Assembly: GCF_020614375.1 (NCBI RefSeq)
Contig: NZ_CP085327.1
Location: 2,344,823 to 2,408,822 of the forward strand
DNA from: Haladaptatus salinisoli
Lineage (GTDB): Archaea; Halobacteriota; Halobacteria; Halobacteriales; Haladaptataceae
Reading direction: 5' to 3'
DNA: 64,000 nucleotides
A model generated the notes under the pieces. The model had not been told where the DNA came from. It ran no database searches and saw nothing but the letters and a program-made list of their open reading frames with translations. The translations under genes were made by a program, and so were the position numbers. Below are positions 42,771 to 51,010 of the stretch, one piece after another; position 1 is the stretch's first letter; the number at the start of each line of letters is the position of its first letter.

Positions 42771-42843
42771 ACGCGAACGGCGGTTTCACGCCGCGTGCAC
42801 GCAGACCGCAAACCTTTCGACACCTCCGTTCGCGTGTCGGTGT

Positions 42844-43656
42844 ATGGTACTGCCGGAAGGGTTCGCGCTCCCGCCGTTGGCCTATCTTCTCCCGCTTTTA
42901 CTGGCGGTGGGGCTCGTCGGCTGGTTACTCTGGCGTGCCGAACCGACCGTCTCGGAACGAACCGTGGTCGCGTTCGCACCGTGGATGGTCGTCGGCGCCG
43001 GACTCCACGCGCTCTATCAGGTTCGGGCGATTCCCGCGAGCGTCGCCCCGCTGTTCGGAACGCCCTCCGTCTACCTCACCACGTTCGTCGTCGCCGGCGG
43101 CGTCTGGCTGTTCGCCCTCCGCCGCCTCCGGACGCCGGTTCCTCGGGTGCTCGCCGGGACGGGCACCGCGGGCGTGGTGCTCGTCGTCGCCGCCGCCCTC
43201 TGGTACGGTTTCACGCACGACAGTCTCCACCTGTTCTGGCCGTTCGTGGGACTCGTCGTCGCCGTCCTCCTGACCGGCGCGCTGTGGATAGCGACGCAGT
43301 TTTTCTACCCCGACGTGGCGGTCATCACCGGCGCGGTGGGCGTGCTCACGCTGTTCGGCCACGCGCTCGACTCCGTCTCGACCGCCATCGGCATCGACGT
43401 GCTCAACGCGACCGAACGAACGCCCATCTCGCGGGCCATCCTCGAATTCGCGGGGATGCTCCCGACGGCGGACGTGATCGGCGTCGGCTGGCTGTTCGTG
43501 CTCGTGAAACTCGCCATCGCCGAGTTCGTCGTCCTGCTGTTCGCCGACTACGTCGCCGAGGAGCCGACGGAGGGGTATCTGTTGCTCGGCGTCGTCGCCG
43601 CCGTCGGACTCGGCCCGGGGGCGCACAACCTCCTGTTGTTCGCCATCACCGGCTAG
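42844..43656 (+). CDS. DUF63 family membrane protein
   Basis: A 270-residue integral membrane protein of the archaeal DUF63 family, with about eight hydrophobic segments. The conserved pattern includes PPLAYLLPLLLAVGLVGWLLW, VVGAGLHALYQVRAIP near residue 50, and ITGAVGVLTLFGHALDSVSTAIGIDVLNATERTP near residue 165. EFVVLLFADYVAEEPTEGYL lies near the end. Charged residues within the membrane segments (His, Asp) suggest an enzyme or transporter, but nothing is established. Start ATG 42844. It is on the same strand as GNAT and PfkB genes. Confidence 0.88.
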   Translation: MVLPEGFALPPLAYLLPLLLAVGLVGWLLWRAEPTVSERTVVAFAPWMVVGAGLHALYQVRAIPASVAPLFGTPSVYLTTFVVAGGVWLFALRRLRTPVPRVLAGTGTAGVVLVVAAALWYGFTHDSLHLFWPFVGLVVAVLLTGALWIATQFFYPDVAVITGAVGVLTLFGHALDSVSTAIGIDVLNATERTPISRAILEFAGMLPTADVIGVGWLFVLVKLAIAEFVVLLFADYVAEEPTEGYLLLGVVAAVGLGPGAHNLLLFAITG

Positions 43657-43728
43657 TCCTCAGGACTTTTTACCGCCGGTCGCTTATCGGAACGGTATGC
43701 CGTCCGCGAACCGCGACAGGGGAGTGAT

Positions 43729-44616
43729 ATGGTTCGAGTCGTAACCGCGGGACACGTCAACTGGGACGTGACGCTCCGGGTGGACGCCCTACCGGACCCC
43801 GACGGGGAGGCGCGCATCACGTCCCAACGCCGCTCCGGCGGCGGGAGCGCCGCGAACGCCGCCGTCGCCCTCGCTCGGATGGACGTGCGGACGGGGCTCG
43901 TCGGGAGCGTCGGCGCGGACGAACAGGGGGTGCTCGTCCGGCGGGAACTGGACGGCGCCGGGGTGGACTGCACGCACGTCGTCGAAGTCGAGGGCGTCGA
44001 GACGACGACGAAGTACCTCATCGTGGACGAGCGGGGCGAGGTGATGGTGCTCGGAAACGAGGGCGCGAACGAGGCGGTCACGCCGGAGGGAGTGGACGCC
44101 GAGTACGTCCGGCGGGCGGACCACCTCCACCTCACCAGCCAGCGCCCGGACACCGCGGCGGAGCTCGCCCGCGTCGCGACCGAGGCGGGGTTGACGGTCA
44201 GTTTCGACCCCGGTCGCCGCCTCGGCGAACGGAACTTCTCGCGTGCGCTCGCCTACTCCGACGTCGTCTTCCTGAACGACCGCGAGGCCGCGACGCTGCT
44301 GGACAGCGACCTCGAACATCCGTCGTCGGAGCTACACGGGCGGGTCGTCGTCATCAAACACGGGAGCAGCGGCGCGCGCGTCGATACGACGAAGGGCGCG
44401 TACACCCACCCCGGATTCGGCGTCGAGTCGGTGGACACGACGGGCGCGGGCGACGCCTTCGCCGCGGGATTCATCGCCACCTTCCTCGACACGCGGGACT
44501 ACGAGCGCGCCCTGGAGTTCGCCAACGCCTGCGGCGCGTTGACGTCGATGGAGTCGGGGGCGCGCACCGCACCGACGCGGGAGCGAGTCGAGGCGTTTCT
44601 GGACGAGCAGTTTTAG
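43729..44616 (+). CDS. PfkB-family carbohydrate kinase
   Basis: A 295-residue sugar or nucleoside kinase of the ribokinase/PfkB family. The first signature is GGGSAANAAVALARMDVRTGLVGSVGADEQG near residue 37. The C-terminal signature with anion hole and catalytic base is DTTGAGDAFAAGFIA near residue 240. SFDPGRRLG near residue 160 and FLNDREAATLL follow the family layout. Candidates include ribokinase, 2-keto-3-deoxygluconate kinase and ribose-1-phosphate kinase. The last would fit the nearby R15P isomerase but is inference. Start ATG 43729. Its stop overlaps the convergent gene by four bases. Confidence 0.87.
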   Translation: MVRVVTAGHVNWDVTLRVDALPDPDGEARITSQRRSGGGSAANAAVALARMDVRTGLVGSVGADEQGVLVRRELDGAGVDCTHVVEVEGVETTTKYLIVDERGEVMVLGNEGANEAVTPEGVDAEYVRRADHLHLTSQRPDTAAELARVATEAGLTVSFDPGRRLGERNFSRALAYSDVVFLNDREAATLLDSDLEHPSSELHGRVVVIKHGSSGARVDTTKGAYTHPGFGVESVDTTGAGDAFAAGFIATFLDTRDYERALEFANACGALTSMESGARTAPTRERVEAFLDEQF

Positions 44617-44954
44617 ACCTCGTTGGGGCCGTCCGCGCTCTGCACCTTCCACCCGCCCTGAATGCCGCAGGCTTCGCGCACCTCGTACGTTATCTCGGTG
44701 TCCGGCCCCATCCGGTCGCCGCCCTCGACGCGTTCGACGCGGAGGGGGACGTCCAACGTGTTTCCGCAGCAACCGACGTCGAGGAACTCCTCCCAGACGT
44801 CGCCCTCGCGGACGCGGCCCTTCGTCTTCCGGAGGTACGCCAGGAAGTGACGCGTGTTCACCTGAAAGCGCCCCCAACTGCTCAGGTCTTCGGGGAACGA
44901 GACGACGACGGTGGTCGCCGATTCGCCCTCGGATACGGCTTCTTCGGTGGCCAT
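44613..44954 (-). CDS. conserved hypothetical protein, 113 residues
   Basis: A soluble protein with a compact pattern: VVVSFPEDLSSWGRFQVNTRHFLAYLRKTKGRVREGDVWEEFLDVGCCGNTLDVPLRVERV. It then has TYEVREACGIQGGWKVQSADGP. Three cysteines are present (CC near residue 62 and one near 95), and GCCGN could contact a metal. I do not recognise a named family, though the length and coding quality suggest a real conserved haloarchaeal gene. Start ATG 44954. Convergent with the PfkB kinase and upstream-divergent from secF. Confidence 0.65.
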   Translation of the reverse strand: MATEEAVSEGESATTVVVSFPEDLSSWGRFQVNTRHFLAYLRKTKGRVREGDVWEEFLDVGCCGNTLDVPLRVERVEGGDRMGPDTEITYEVREACGIQGGWKVQSADGPNEV

Positions 44955-45033
44955 GTGGAAGCGTAGGGACGCGAGGCGTAAATGCGTTCTCGCACCTTTC
45001 GAGCGACACGTCCGGCCACAGTAATTAAGAAGG

Positions 45034-45039
45034 CTTATT
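45034..45039 (+). promoter_or_regulatory. TATA-like box for secF
   Basis: CTTATT in AGGCTTATTCAGG lies about 28 bases before ATG 45065, as expected for a leaderless transcript of secF-secD. Confidence 0.45.
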
Positions 45040-45064
45040 CAGGGTCGCCCCGCACCCATCGACC

Positions 45065-45925
45065 ATGGTAGAGTTCCAAGTACCGGAGGTCGATTACTCC
45101 CGGTACTCGAACAAGCAACTCGCGGCGGTTCCGCTCGCCGTCCTCGTGCTGGCCCTCCTCGTCATCGCCGGGTGGTGGATCACCACCGGCTCGCCGGTGA
45201 CGCCCGGCATCGAGTTTACCGGGGGAACCGAGATGAGAATTCAGACGACCGCATCGCAGGATCAGATCGACGCGACGTTCGGCCAATCCGACGTCTCGAT
45301 AACCCCCTCCCGTTCGGCCGACAACGTCTACATCGTAACGTTCCAGAAGACGAACACGGAGGCGCTCCAATCGCAGGCCCAACAGGCGGGCTACGAAGTG
45401 CTCTCGGTGCAGAGCACCTCGGCGAGTTTCGGCAGCGAATCCCAGCGACTCGCGCTGTACGGTCTCGTCGCGGCGTTCGTGGGCATGAGCATCCTCGTCT
45501 TCCTCATGTTTCGGTCGTTCGTTCCCTCTATCGCCGTGGTCCTCTCGGCGTTCAGCGACATCGTGATTCCCGTCGCACTGATGAACATCCTCGGCATCCC
45601 GCTCTCGCTGGGGACGGTGGCCGCCCTCCTGATGCTCATCGGTTACAGCGTGGACTCCGACATCCTGCTCAACAACCACGTCCTTCGTCGGTCGGGCGGG
45701 TTCTACGAGAGCACCTACCGCGCGATGCGAACCGGCGTGACGATGACGCTCACCTCGCTCTCCGCGATGTCGGTGATGGCGCTCGTCGCGTACATCTTCG
45801 GCATCGACCTGCTCACTTCCATCGGCGTGGTGCTCGTGATGGGGCTGACGACCGACCTGATGAACACCTACATGCTCAACCTGAGCCTCCTCCGGTGGTA
45901 CAAGTACGAGGGGGTGGCGCGATGA
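45065..45925 (+). CDS. secF: protein translocase subunit SecF
   Basis: A 286-residue membrane protein of the SecDF translocation motor. It has six helices with the large extracytoplasmic loop between helices 1 and 2 (PVTPGIEFTGGTEMRIQT). LMLIGYSVDSDILLNNHVL near residue 200 is the characteristic helix 4-5 segment; the Asp residues there take part in proton coupling. Its TGA stop is inside ATGA, so the downstream secD start overlaps by four bases. This F-before-D order is usual for haloarchaea. Confidence 0.95.
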   Translation: MVEFQVPEVDYSRYSNKQLAAVPLAVLVLALLVIAGWWITTGSPVTPGIEFTGGTEMRIQTTASQDQIDATFGQSDVSITPSRSADNVYIVTFQKTNTEALQSQAQQAGYEVLSVQSTSASFGSESQRLALYGLVAAFVGMSILVFLMFRSFVPSIAVVLSAFSDIVIPVALMNILGIPLSLGTVAALLMLIGYSVDSDILLNNHVLRRSGGFYESTYRAMRTGVTMTLTSLSAMSVMALVAYIFGIDLLTSIGVVLVMGLTTDLMNTYMLNLSLLRWYKYEGVAR

Positions 45926-47469
45926 GCATCCGACAGCAGTGGCGCGTCGGCCTCCTCGTCCTCCTCCTGCTCGGGAGCGCCTTCGCGCTGTTCGTACCGC
46001 AGGGCGCGGTCGGGGGCGGCGGCGGCAACGCCACGCTCGTCTCGAACGACGGGCCGACCAACCTGAAGTACGGCCTCGAACTGGCGGGCGGAACGCGCAT
46101 CCGCGCCCCCGTCAACGGCGTCACCGCCGAGAACGTGAACGTCGCGAACGGCACCAGTACCACCGAGATTCAACAGCGCGTCGCCGCGAACATCGCCGGC
46201 GCCGACCAGCAGGACGTGATGATTCGCCAGAGCCAGTCGGGAACGACCATCGAGGTGTTCGCCGACAACGTGACGGCGGGCGAACTGAAATCGGCGCTCG
46301 ACGCCGCGGGCATCGAGCACGGCACCGTCCGCGAGGGCGTCACGGCCCAGACTCGCGCCGAAATCGTCCGCACCCTGAGCGACAAGATTTCGAAGGCTGG
46401 ACTCGCCGGCGGGCGCGTCCAACAGGTCGAGACGGCGACGGGCGAGCACTTCATCCAGATCGAAATGCCGAACGCGAACCAGTCCGAGATGAAAAAACTG
46501 GTCACCGAGCGCGGCCAGGTGCGAATCGTCGCCCAGTTCCCGAACCAGAACGGAACCGGGTACCGAAACGAGACGGTTCTCACCTCGAAGGACATCGAAC
46601 GCGTCGGTTCCGCCCAGGAGAATCCGGGCGGCGGCGGAGCGTCCGTCAGCGTCACCGTCTCCGACTCCGCCGCGGAGCCGTTCCAGCGCAAGATGGTGCA
46701 GTACGGCTTCACCGACGAGGGAATCCTGTCCTGCCACGACGGCGGGCAGAAGTACTGCCTCAACACCGTCGTCGACGGCCGAGTCGTTTACTCGGCGGGC
46801 GTACGAGGGAGCCTCGCGCAGGATTGGAAGAGCGGCGAGTGGGCGCAAAGTCCCACCTTCTCCATCACCGCGACCAATCTCTCCGAAGCCCGCCGCCTCC
46901 AGATAAACCTCCGCGCGGGCGCGCTTCCGGCGGCGCTCGACATGCAGCGTGGAACGACGACCTACCTCGCGCCGAGCCTCGCCACCGAGTTCAAGCTGTA
47001 CTCCCTCGTCGCGGGCCTCGCGGCGGTGTTCGCGGTGAGCGGCACCGTCTTCGCCCGGTACGGAAAACCGGAGGTCGCGCTGCCGATGATCGTGACGGCG
47101 CTCTCCGAAGTCGTCATCCTGCTCGGCTTCGCCGCGGCGGTGCAGTTAGCCCTCGACCTCTCGCACATCGCGGGGTTCATCGCGGTCATCGGGACCGGCG
47201 TGGACGACCTCATCATCATCGCCGACGAGGTGATGAGCGAGGGCGACGTGAAATCCTCGCGCGTCTTCCAGTCGCGCTTCCGCAAGGCGTTCTGGGTCAT
47301 CGGGGCCGCCGCCGCGACGACCATCATCGCCATGAGTCCGCTGGCCGTGCTCTCGCTCGGCGACCTCCGAGGATTCGCCATCATCACCATCCTCGGCGTG
47401 CTCATCGGCGTGCTCGTGACGCGCCCGGCCTACGGTGACATCCTGCGCTACCTGCTGACCGACAGGTAG
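45922..47469 (+). CDS. secD: protein translocase subunit SecD
   Basis: A 515-residue partner of SecF. Helix 1 (RVGLLVLLLLGSAFALFVPQG) is followed by the P1 region with NLKYGLELAGGTRIRAPV near residue 45. The porter-like domain runs to about residue 340. Five C-terminal helices contain DLSHIAGFIAVIGTGVDDLIIIADEVMSEG near residue 415, with the Asp pair of the proton path. SecDF pulls exported proteins across the membrane using the ion gradient. It overlaps secF by ATGA, implying translational coupling. Start ATG 45922. Confidence 0.95.
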   Translation: MSIRQQWRVGLLVLLLLGSAFALFVPQGAVGGGGGNATLVSNDGPTNLKYGLELAGGTRIRAPVNGVTAENVNVANGTSTTEIQQRVAANIAGADQQDVMIRQSQSGTTIEVFADNVTAGELKSALDAAGIEHGTVREGVTAQTRAEIVRTLSDKISKAGLAGGRVQQVETATGEHFIQIEMPNANQSEMKKLVTERGQVRIVAQFPNQNGTGYRNETVLTSKDIERVGSAQENPGGGGASVSVTVSDSAAEPFQRKMVQYGFTDEGILSCHDGGQKYCLNTVVDGRVVYSAGVRGSLAQDWKSGEWAQSPTFSITATNLSEARRLQINLRAGALPAALDMQRGTTTYLAPSLATEFKLYSLVAGLAAVFAVSGTVFARYGKPEVALPMIVTALSEVVILLGFAAAVQLALDLSHIAGFIAVIGTGVDDLIIIADEVMSEGDVKSSRVFQSRFRKAFWVIGAAAATTIIAMSPLAVLSLGDLRGFAIITILGVLIGVLVTRPAYGDILRYLLTDR

Positions 47470-47592
47470 TCGACTTCCCTTTTGTCGGAACCCGTCCGAC
47501 GAGTTGCGGCCCGCGATATCGACGCGGAGGACGGACGTATCTATCGTCCGGCAAATCCCCGCCGCTTCGTGTTTCGAGCGCGATTTCCCGCC

Positions 47593-47781
47593 ATGATAGC
47601 CATCTATCGAATCCTCTCGGTTTTGCTGATATTCGCCCTCTCGTTGCTCATCGTCCGAATCGGGTCGATCGCCCTCCGAATGACCGGCCTCTCGCCGGAC
47701 GTCGCTTCGTTTCAGTCCGTGTCGGCGTTCTCCGGGGCCGGGTACACCACCGCAGAGGCGGAGCGAGCGCTTCGGCGAACT
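47593..47781 (+). pseudogene. 5' remnant of a TrkA_C-type membrane protein gene
   Basis: The frame reads MIAIYRILSVLLIFALSLLI, then IGSIALRMTGLSPDVASFQSV and SAFSGAGYTTAEAE. Intact relatives share the pattern RxxxxALxxTGLxxxxAxFQxxSAFxGxGxTTxEAE. They continue with a helix-rich VNHPVRRR segment and a cytosolic TrkA_C domain. Here the sequence departs after about residue 62 and the rest is absent. I infer a truncated gene fragment. The bases 47782-47888 hold nothing supportable. Confidence 0.6.
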
Positions 47782-47888
47782 CTCCGCGGTTCCGGTGGCC
47801 GGTACTCACCCCCTACGAGCGCCGTAGGCCCCGTTTACTCCGACAACGATGCTCGGCCTATAACAACGCCCGCGTCGAATCGCGGACG

Positions 47889-48461
47889 ATGCTACACCAC
47901 CTCCGACAGGGCGGACGTCGGCTCGCCGTGGAGATGGAGCGCCTCCGTTTGCGCTCCGACTCCCCCGCGCGGGACGCTCGGGCCGCGGTTCGTCGGCTCC
48001 CGCCCGAACCGACAGTGACCTTCCTCTGTCTGGGGAACATCTGCCGCAGCCCGCTGGCCGAGCGCTACTTCGAAGCGCGGCTGTCGACCGCGGAGTGCGA
48101 CTGCGCGACGGTTCGGTCTGCGGGCTTCATCGAGAAGGAAGGGCGGTCGAGTCCCGACGCGGCGGTGTCGGTCGCCGACGAACTCGGCGTCGACCTGACC
48201 GACCACCGGTCGCGGTGCGTCGACGCCGACCTCCTGCGCGAGAGCGACCTCGTCTTGCTCATGGACGCGCGGAACTACCGGCACCTGAAAGGGAAGTTCC
48301 CCGACGAACTCGACAAGGCGTGTTTCCTCAAGTCGTTCGCCGCCGACGGCGGGTTCGAGATCGAAGACCCCTACAGCGCCGACGAAGCGACGTTCCGCCG
48401 CGTCTACGGCGAGGTGACCGACTCGGTGGACGGCCTCGTCGACGCGCTGGAGGAGAGATGA
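47889..48461 (+). CDS. low-molecular-weight protein-tyrosine/arginine phosphatase
   Basis: A 190-residue LMW-PTP family phosphatase with a basic 40-residue N-terminal extension (LRQGGRRLAVEMERLRLR). The P-loop FLCLGNICRSPLAERYF (C-X5-R-S) is near residue 48. The general-acid Asp lies in FEIEDPYSADEATFRRVY near residue 160. The enzyme removes phosphate from tyrosine or arginine of proteins, or acts on arsenate-type substrates. Its stop (TGA within ATGA) overlaps the start of the ATP-grasp gene by four bases, so the two proteins are made together. Start ATG 47889 is the most upstream in frame with good spacing. Confidence 0.88.
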   Translation: MLHHLRQGGRRLAVEMERLRLRSDSPARDARAAVRRLPPEPTVTFLCLGNICRSPLAERYFEARLSTAECDCATVRSAGFIEKEGRSSPDAAVSVADELGVDLTDHRSRCVDADLLRESDLVLLMDARNYRHLKGKFPDELDKACFLKSFAADGGFEIEDPYSADEATFRRVYGEVTDSVDGLVDALEER

Positions 48462-49651
48462 GCGTCGTCGTCCCCGCCATCGAGGCCGCCAGCAGCCTCG
48501 CCTGCGCGCGGTCGCTCGGTCGGCGCGGGATTCCGATAATCGCGGCCTCCGAGTCTCCCGGTTCGCCCACGTTCGCCTCGAAGTACGTCGCGGAAACCGC
48601 CCGCCTCCCCGCTCCCGCGGACGACGTCGCCGGCTACCGCGACGGCCTGCTGGCGCTCGCGGAGCGCCCGGACGTGGAGACCGTCGTCCCCCTCCGCGAA
48701 CCCGAGAGCTACGTCCTCTCGAAGTACCGCGACGAGTTCGCGGAGCACGTCGCCGCGCCGTGGCCCGACTTCGAAACGATGGAGTCGGCCCGCGACCGCC
48801 GCCGACTGTTCGAGCGAGCGCGGGAGGCGGGCGTCCCCGCGCCGGAGACGCGACTGCTATCGGAGTGGGACGACTGGAGCCGCGAGGCGGTCGTCAAGTC
48901 GCGCTACACCGTGCTCGTGGGGGACAACCGAACCGCGTACCCCGGCGTGCGATTCGTCTCCGGCGAACCCGACCGCGACCGCCTCGAAGACCGGATGGGT
49001 CACGAACCCATCGTCCAGGAGTGCATCCCGGACGGGTCGGAGTACGGCTTCTTCGCCCTCTTCGACCGCGGCGATCCCGTCGTCACCTTCCAGCACCGCC
49101 GAATCAGGAGTTACACCTACTCCGGCGGCGCGAGCGTCTTCCGCGAGTCGGTGGCGCACCCCCGACTCCGCGAACAGGGCCTCCGCCTGCTGTCGGCGCT
49201 CGACTGGCACGGCCCGGCGATGGTGGAGTTCCGGCGCGACCCCCGCGACGGCGAGTTCAAACTGCTCGAAGTGAACCCGCGATTCTGGGGGTCGCTCCAA
49301 CTCGCCGTCCACGCGGGCGTCGATTTCCCCTACCGGTACTACCAACTCGCGCGGGGCGTCCGCGAACCGGACGAGGACTACGCGACGGGCGTGGGGAGTC
49401 ACATCCTCCGGGGCGAACTCGTCTACCTCGTCAGCCTCCTCCGGGACGACTACGACCACGTCGAGCGTCCCTCGATACCCGCCGCGACGGGCCGGGTGCT
49501 CGCCTCGCTCCTCACGGACCGGAACTTCGATTACCTCTCGCTCGACGACCCGAAACCGTTCGTCCGCGACGTGGCGAACGCCGTCGACGGGGTGGTTCCC
49601 GGAAAACCGACGTCCCTGAGACGCGCCGTCTCGGCGCTGGTCGGGCGGTAG
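48458..49651 (+). CDS. ATP-grasp ligase
   Basis: A 397-residue ATP-grasp enzyme of carboxylate-amine ligase type. The preATP-grasp domain runs to about residue 110 (VVVPAIEAASSLACARSLGRRGIPIIAAS). Nucleotide contacts are in AVVKSRYTVL near residue 147. EPIVQECIPDGSEYGFFALFDRG lies near residue 185, and the metal-binding FKLLEVNPRFWGSLQLAVHAG (Glu-X-Asn-Pro-Arg) near residue 270. The substrate is unknown; related enzymes join amino acids or sugars. The phosphatase overlapping its start makes a two-gene module. Start ATG 48458. Confidence 0.88.
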   Translation: MSVVVPAIEAASSLACARSLGRRGIPIIAASESPGSPTFASKYVAETARLPAPADDVAGYRDGLLALAERPDVETVVPLREPESYVLSKYRDEFAEHVAAPWPDFETMESARDRRRLFERAREAGVPAPETRLLSEWDDWSREAVVKSRYTVLVGDNRTAYPGVRFVSGEPDRDRLEDRMGHEPIVQECIPDGSEYGFFALFDRGDPVVTFQHRRIRSYTYSGGASVFRESVAHPRLREQGLRLLSALDWHGPAMVEFRRDPRDGEFKLLEVNPRFWGSLQLAVHAGVDFPYRYYQLARGVREPDEDYATGVGSHILRGELVYLVSLLRDDYDHVERPSIPAATGRVLASLLTDRNFDYLSLDDPKPFVRDVANAVDGVVPGKPTSLRRAVSALVGR

Positions 49652-50070
49652 CGACGAGTTCGCGCCGGGTCGTTCACGACCGCTGCCGTCGGTACCGGTT
49701 TCGGGAGCGGCTCTACCGACACTCGGTCAGCCAAACCACACCGCCGGGCGACGGCAGCATCGCCAATTCCACCGCCTCCGTCGGCACGCTACCGACCGCT
49801 AAATCACCGTTACCGCTGCACCACGAACTCAACAGCCAGAACGTGGGGCGAAAGATATGGGCCCGGTATTCAACAACTGAACGCACTGCCGAACTGTTGT
49901 TGAGAGCGCTGTACTGACTATCGAGGGTGCACTGAACGAAACCGAATCGTTTGTTTCTATCATTCGGTGACGAAACGTACGATCACCCGGTGTGCCTATG
50001 GAACGAGTTCTCCGGGCGAGTGAAAGCCGACAATCGGATACACCGATTATTGCGGGCCAAGCCGTCTCGC
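49652..50070. other. intergenic; short inverted repeat, no gene seen
   Basis: About 420 bases with lower GC than the flanking core. TCAACAAC at 49870-49877 and GTTGTTGA at 49896-49903 form an 8-bp inverted repeat. No frame shows family resemblance. It could be a boundary of an accessory segment reaching to about 52.1 kb. Confidence 0.4.
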
Positions 50071-50814
50071 TCAGTGTAAATCGAACTCGCGGAGTGCGGT
50101 AGCTATCTCGGAGGGATGACTCAGCATCGCCATATGCCACGCATCGACCGTGACGACGTCATCTGTCTGTAGGTTCTCAATCATTCGATCTTGTCGAGGC
50201 GGGGCAATCGCCTCGTCGTTCATCGTTTTGATGTACCGAGCCGGAACGTTCGGAACCCCCGCTTTGACCTCATCAGTGTACAATCGTCGTGATTCAGGGG
50301 TGAACTCCGTCACGAGACGATCCGACTGGGCCTCCGATAGTCCGTTACAGAGTGACCGTCGAATAACTGCGTCTGGCGGTTTCGTTCCAGCGAAGCGCAT
50401 GAGAACCCGTTGGGTGAATTGCTGTCGAAGTGAAAAACACGAGAGAAACGATCGCCCCTGTGGCGGGACGGCGGCGCTGAGACCGACGAACCCAACCACC
50501 TTATCGGACAGTTCGTTCACTACGTCAAGGCAGATCGCTCCCCCGATGGAATGTGCGACGATGACGATAGCTGGGACGTCCCACTCCATTAGTTGGTCGG
50601 AGATGTGTTCGACGTAATCTTTTAATCGGAGATCGTTCCGAACAGATTGCTCCGCGTCCCGCGCCGGAAACGTTGGCGTGAGTGTCGGGCCGTCGAGCAG
50701 CGGGGTGAGTTCCTCCCAGACCCACGTGTGGAGTCCAGCACCGTAGATGAAGGCGAACTCGGCGTCCTCACCGAGCGATCGAGAAGCACCCGCCATCTTG
50801 GTATCCGTTCGCAT
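50071..50814 (-). CDS. alpha/beta hydrolase
   Basis: A 247-residue hydrolase similar to plant methylesterase/hydroxynitrile-lyase-like enzymes. The oxyanion region is FAFIYGAGLHTWVWEEL near residue 18. The nucleophile elbow is VAHSIGGAICL (S in H-S-I-G-G near residue 90). The catalytic Asp may be in DDVVTVDAWHMAMLSHPSEIA, which also carries the His near residue 235. Substrates are typically esters or cyanohydrins. Start ATG 50814; a Met at codon 7 is an alternative. Codon use is less GC-biased than neighbours, consistent with acquired DNA. The bases 50815-51010 hold no gene. Confidence 0.85.
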   Translation of the reverse strand: MRTDTKMAGASRSLGEDAEFAFIYGAGLHTWVWEELTPLLDGPTLTPTFPARDAEQSVRNDLRLKDYVEHISDQLMEWDVPAIVIVAHSIGGAICLDVVNELSDKVVGFVGLSAAVPPQGRSFLSCFSLRQQFTQRVLMRFAGTKPPDAVIRRSLCNGLSEAQSDRLVTEFTPESRRLYTDEVKAGVPNVPARYIKTMNDEAIAPPRQDRMIENLQTDDVVTVDAWHMAMLSHPSEIATALREFDLH

Positions 50815-51010
50815 CCGACCGCAATAGTTATTCGCCCGAAGCGAGGGGGGCTCGGTTGGTCGTCCACACTGAACGGTCTTTGGAGGGCTCAGTGGTCGAT
50901 ACGCGCCCAGAATCCATCGTGGTTGCTTCTAACCTACCAGTTCTCGTCTGAAGCGGCGTGGTATACTACAGAGCGTGTACCTAGCAACGGGACGGATTCG
51001 CTCGTAGATT

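Noticed and set aside
49829..50140. 103-codon minus frame next to the alpha/beta hydrolase gene
   Set aside because: It overlaps the hydrolase end and has no family resemblance; no transposase motif was seen.
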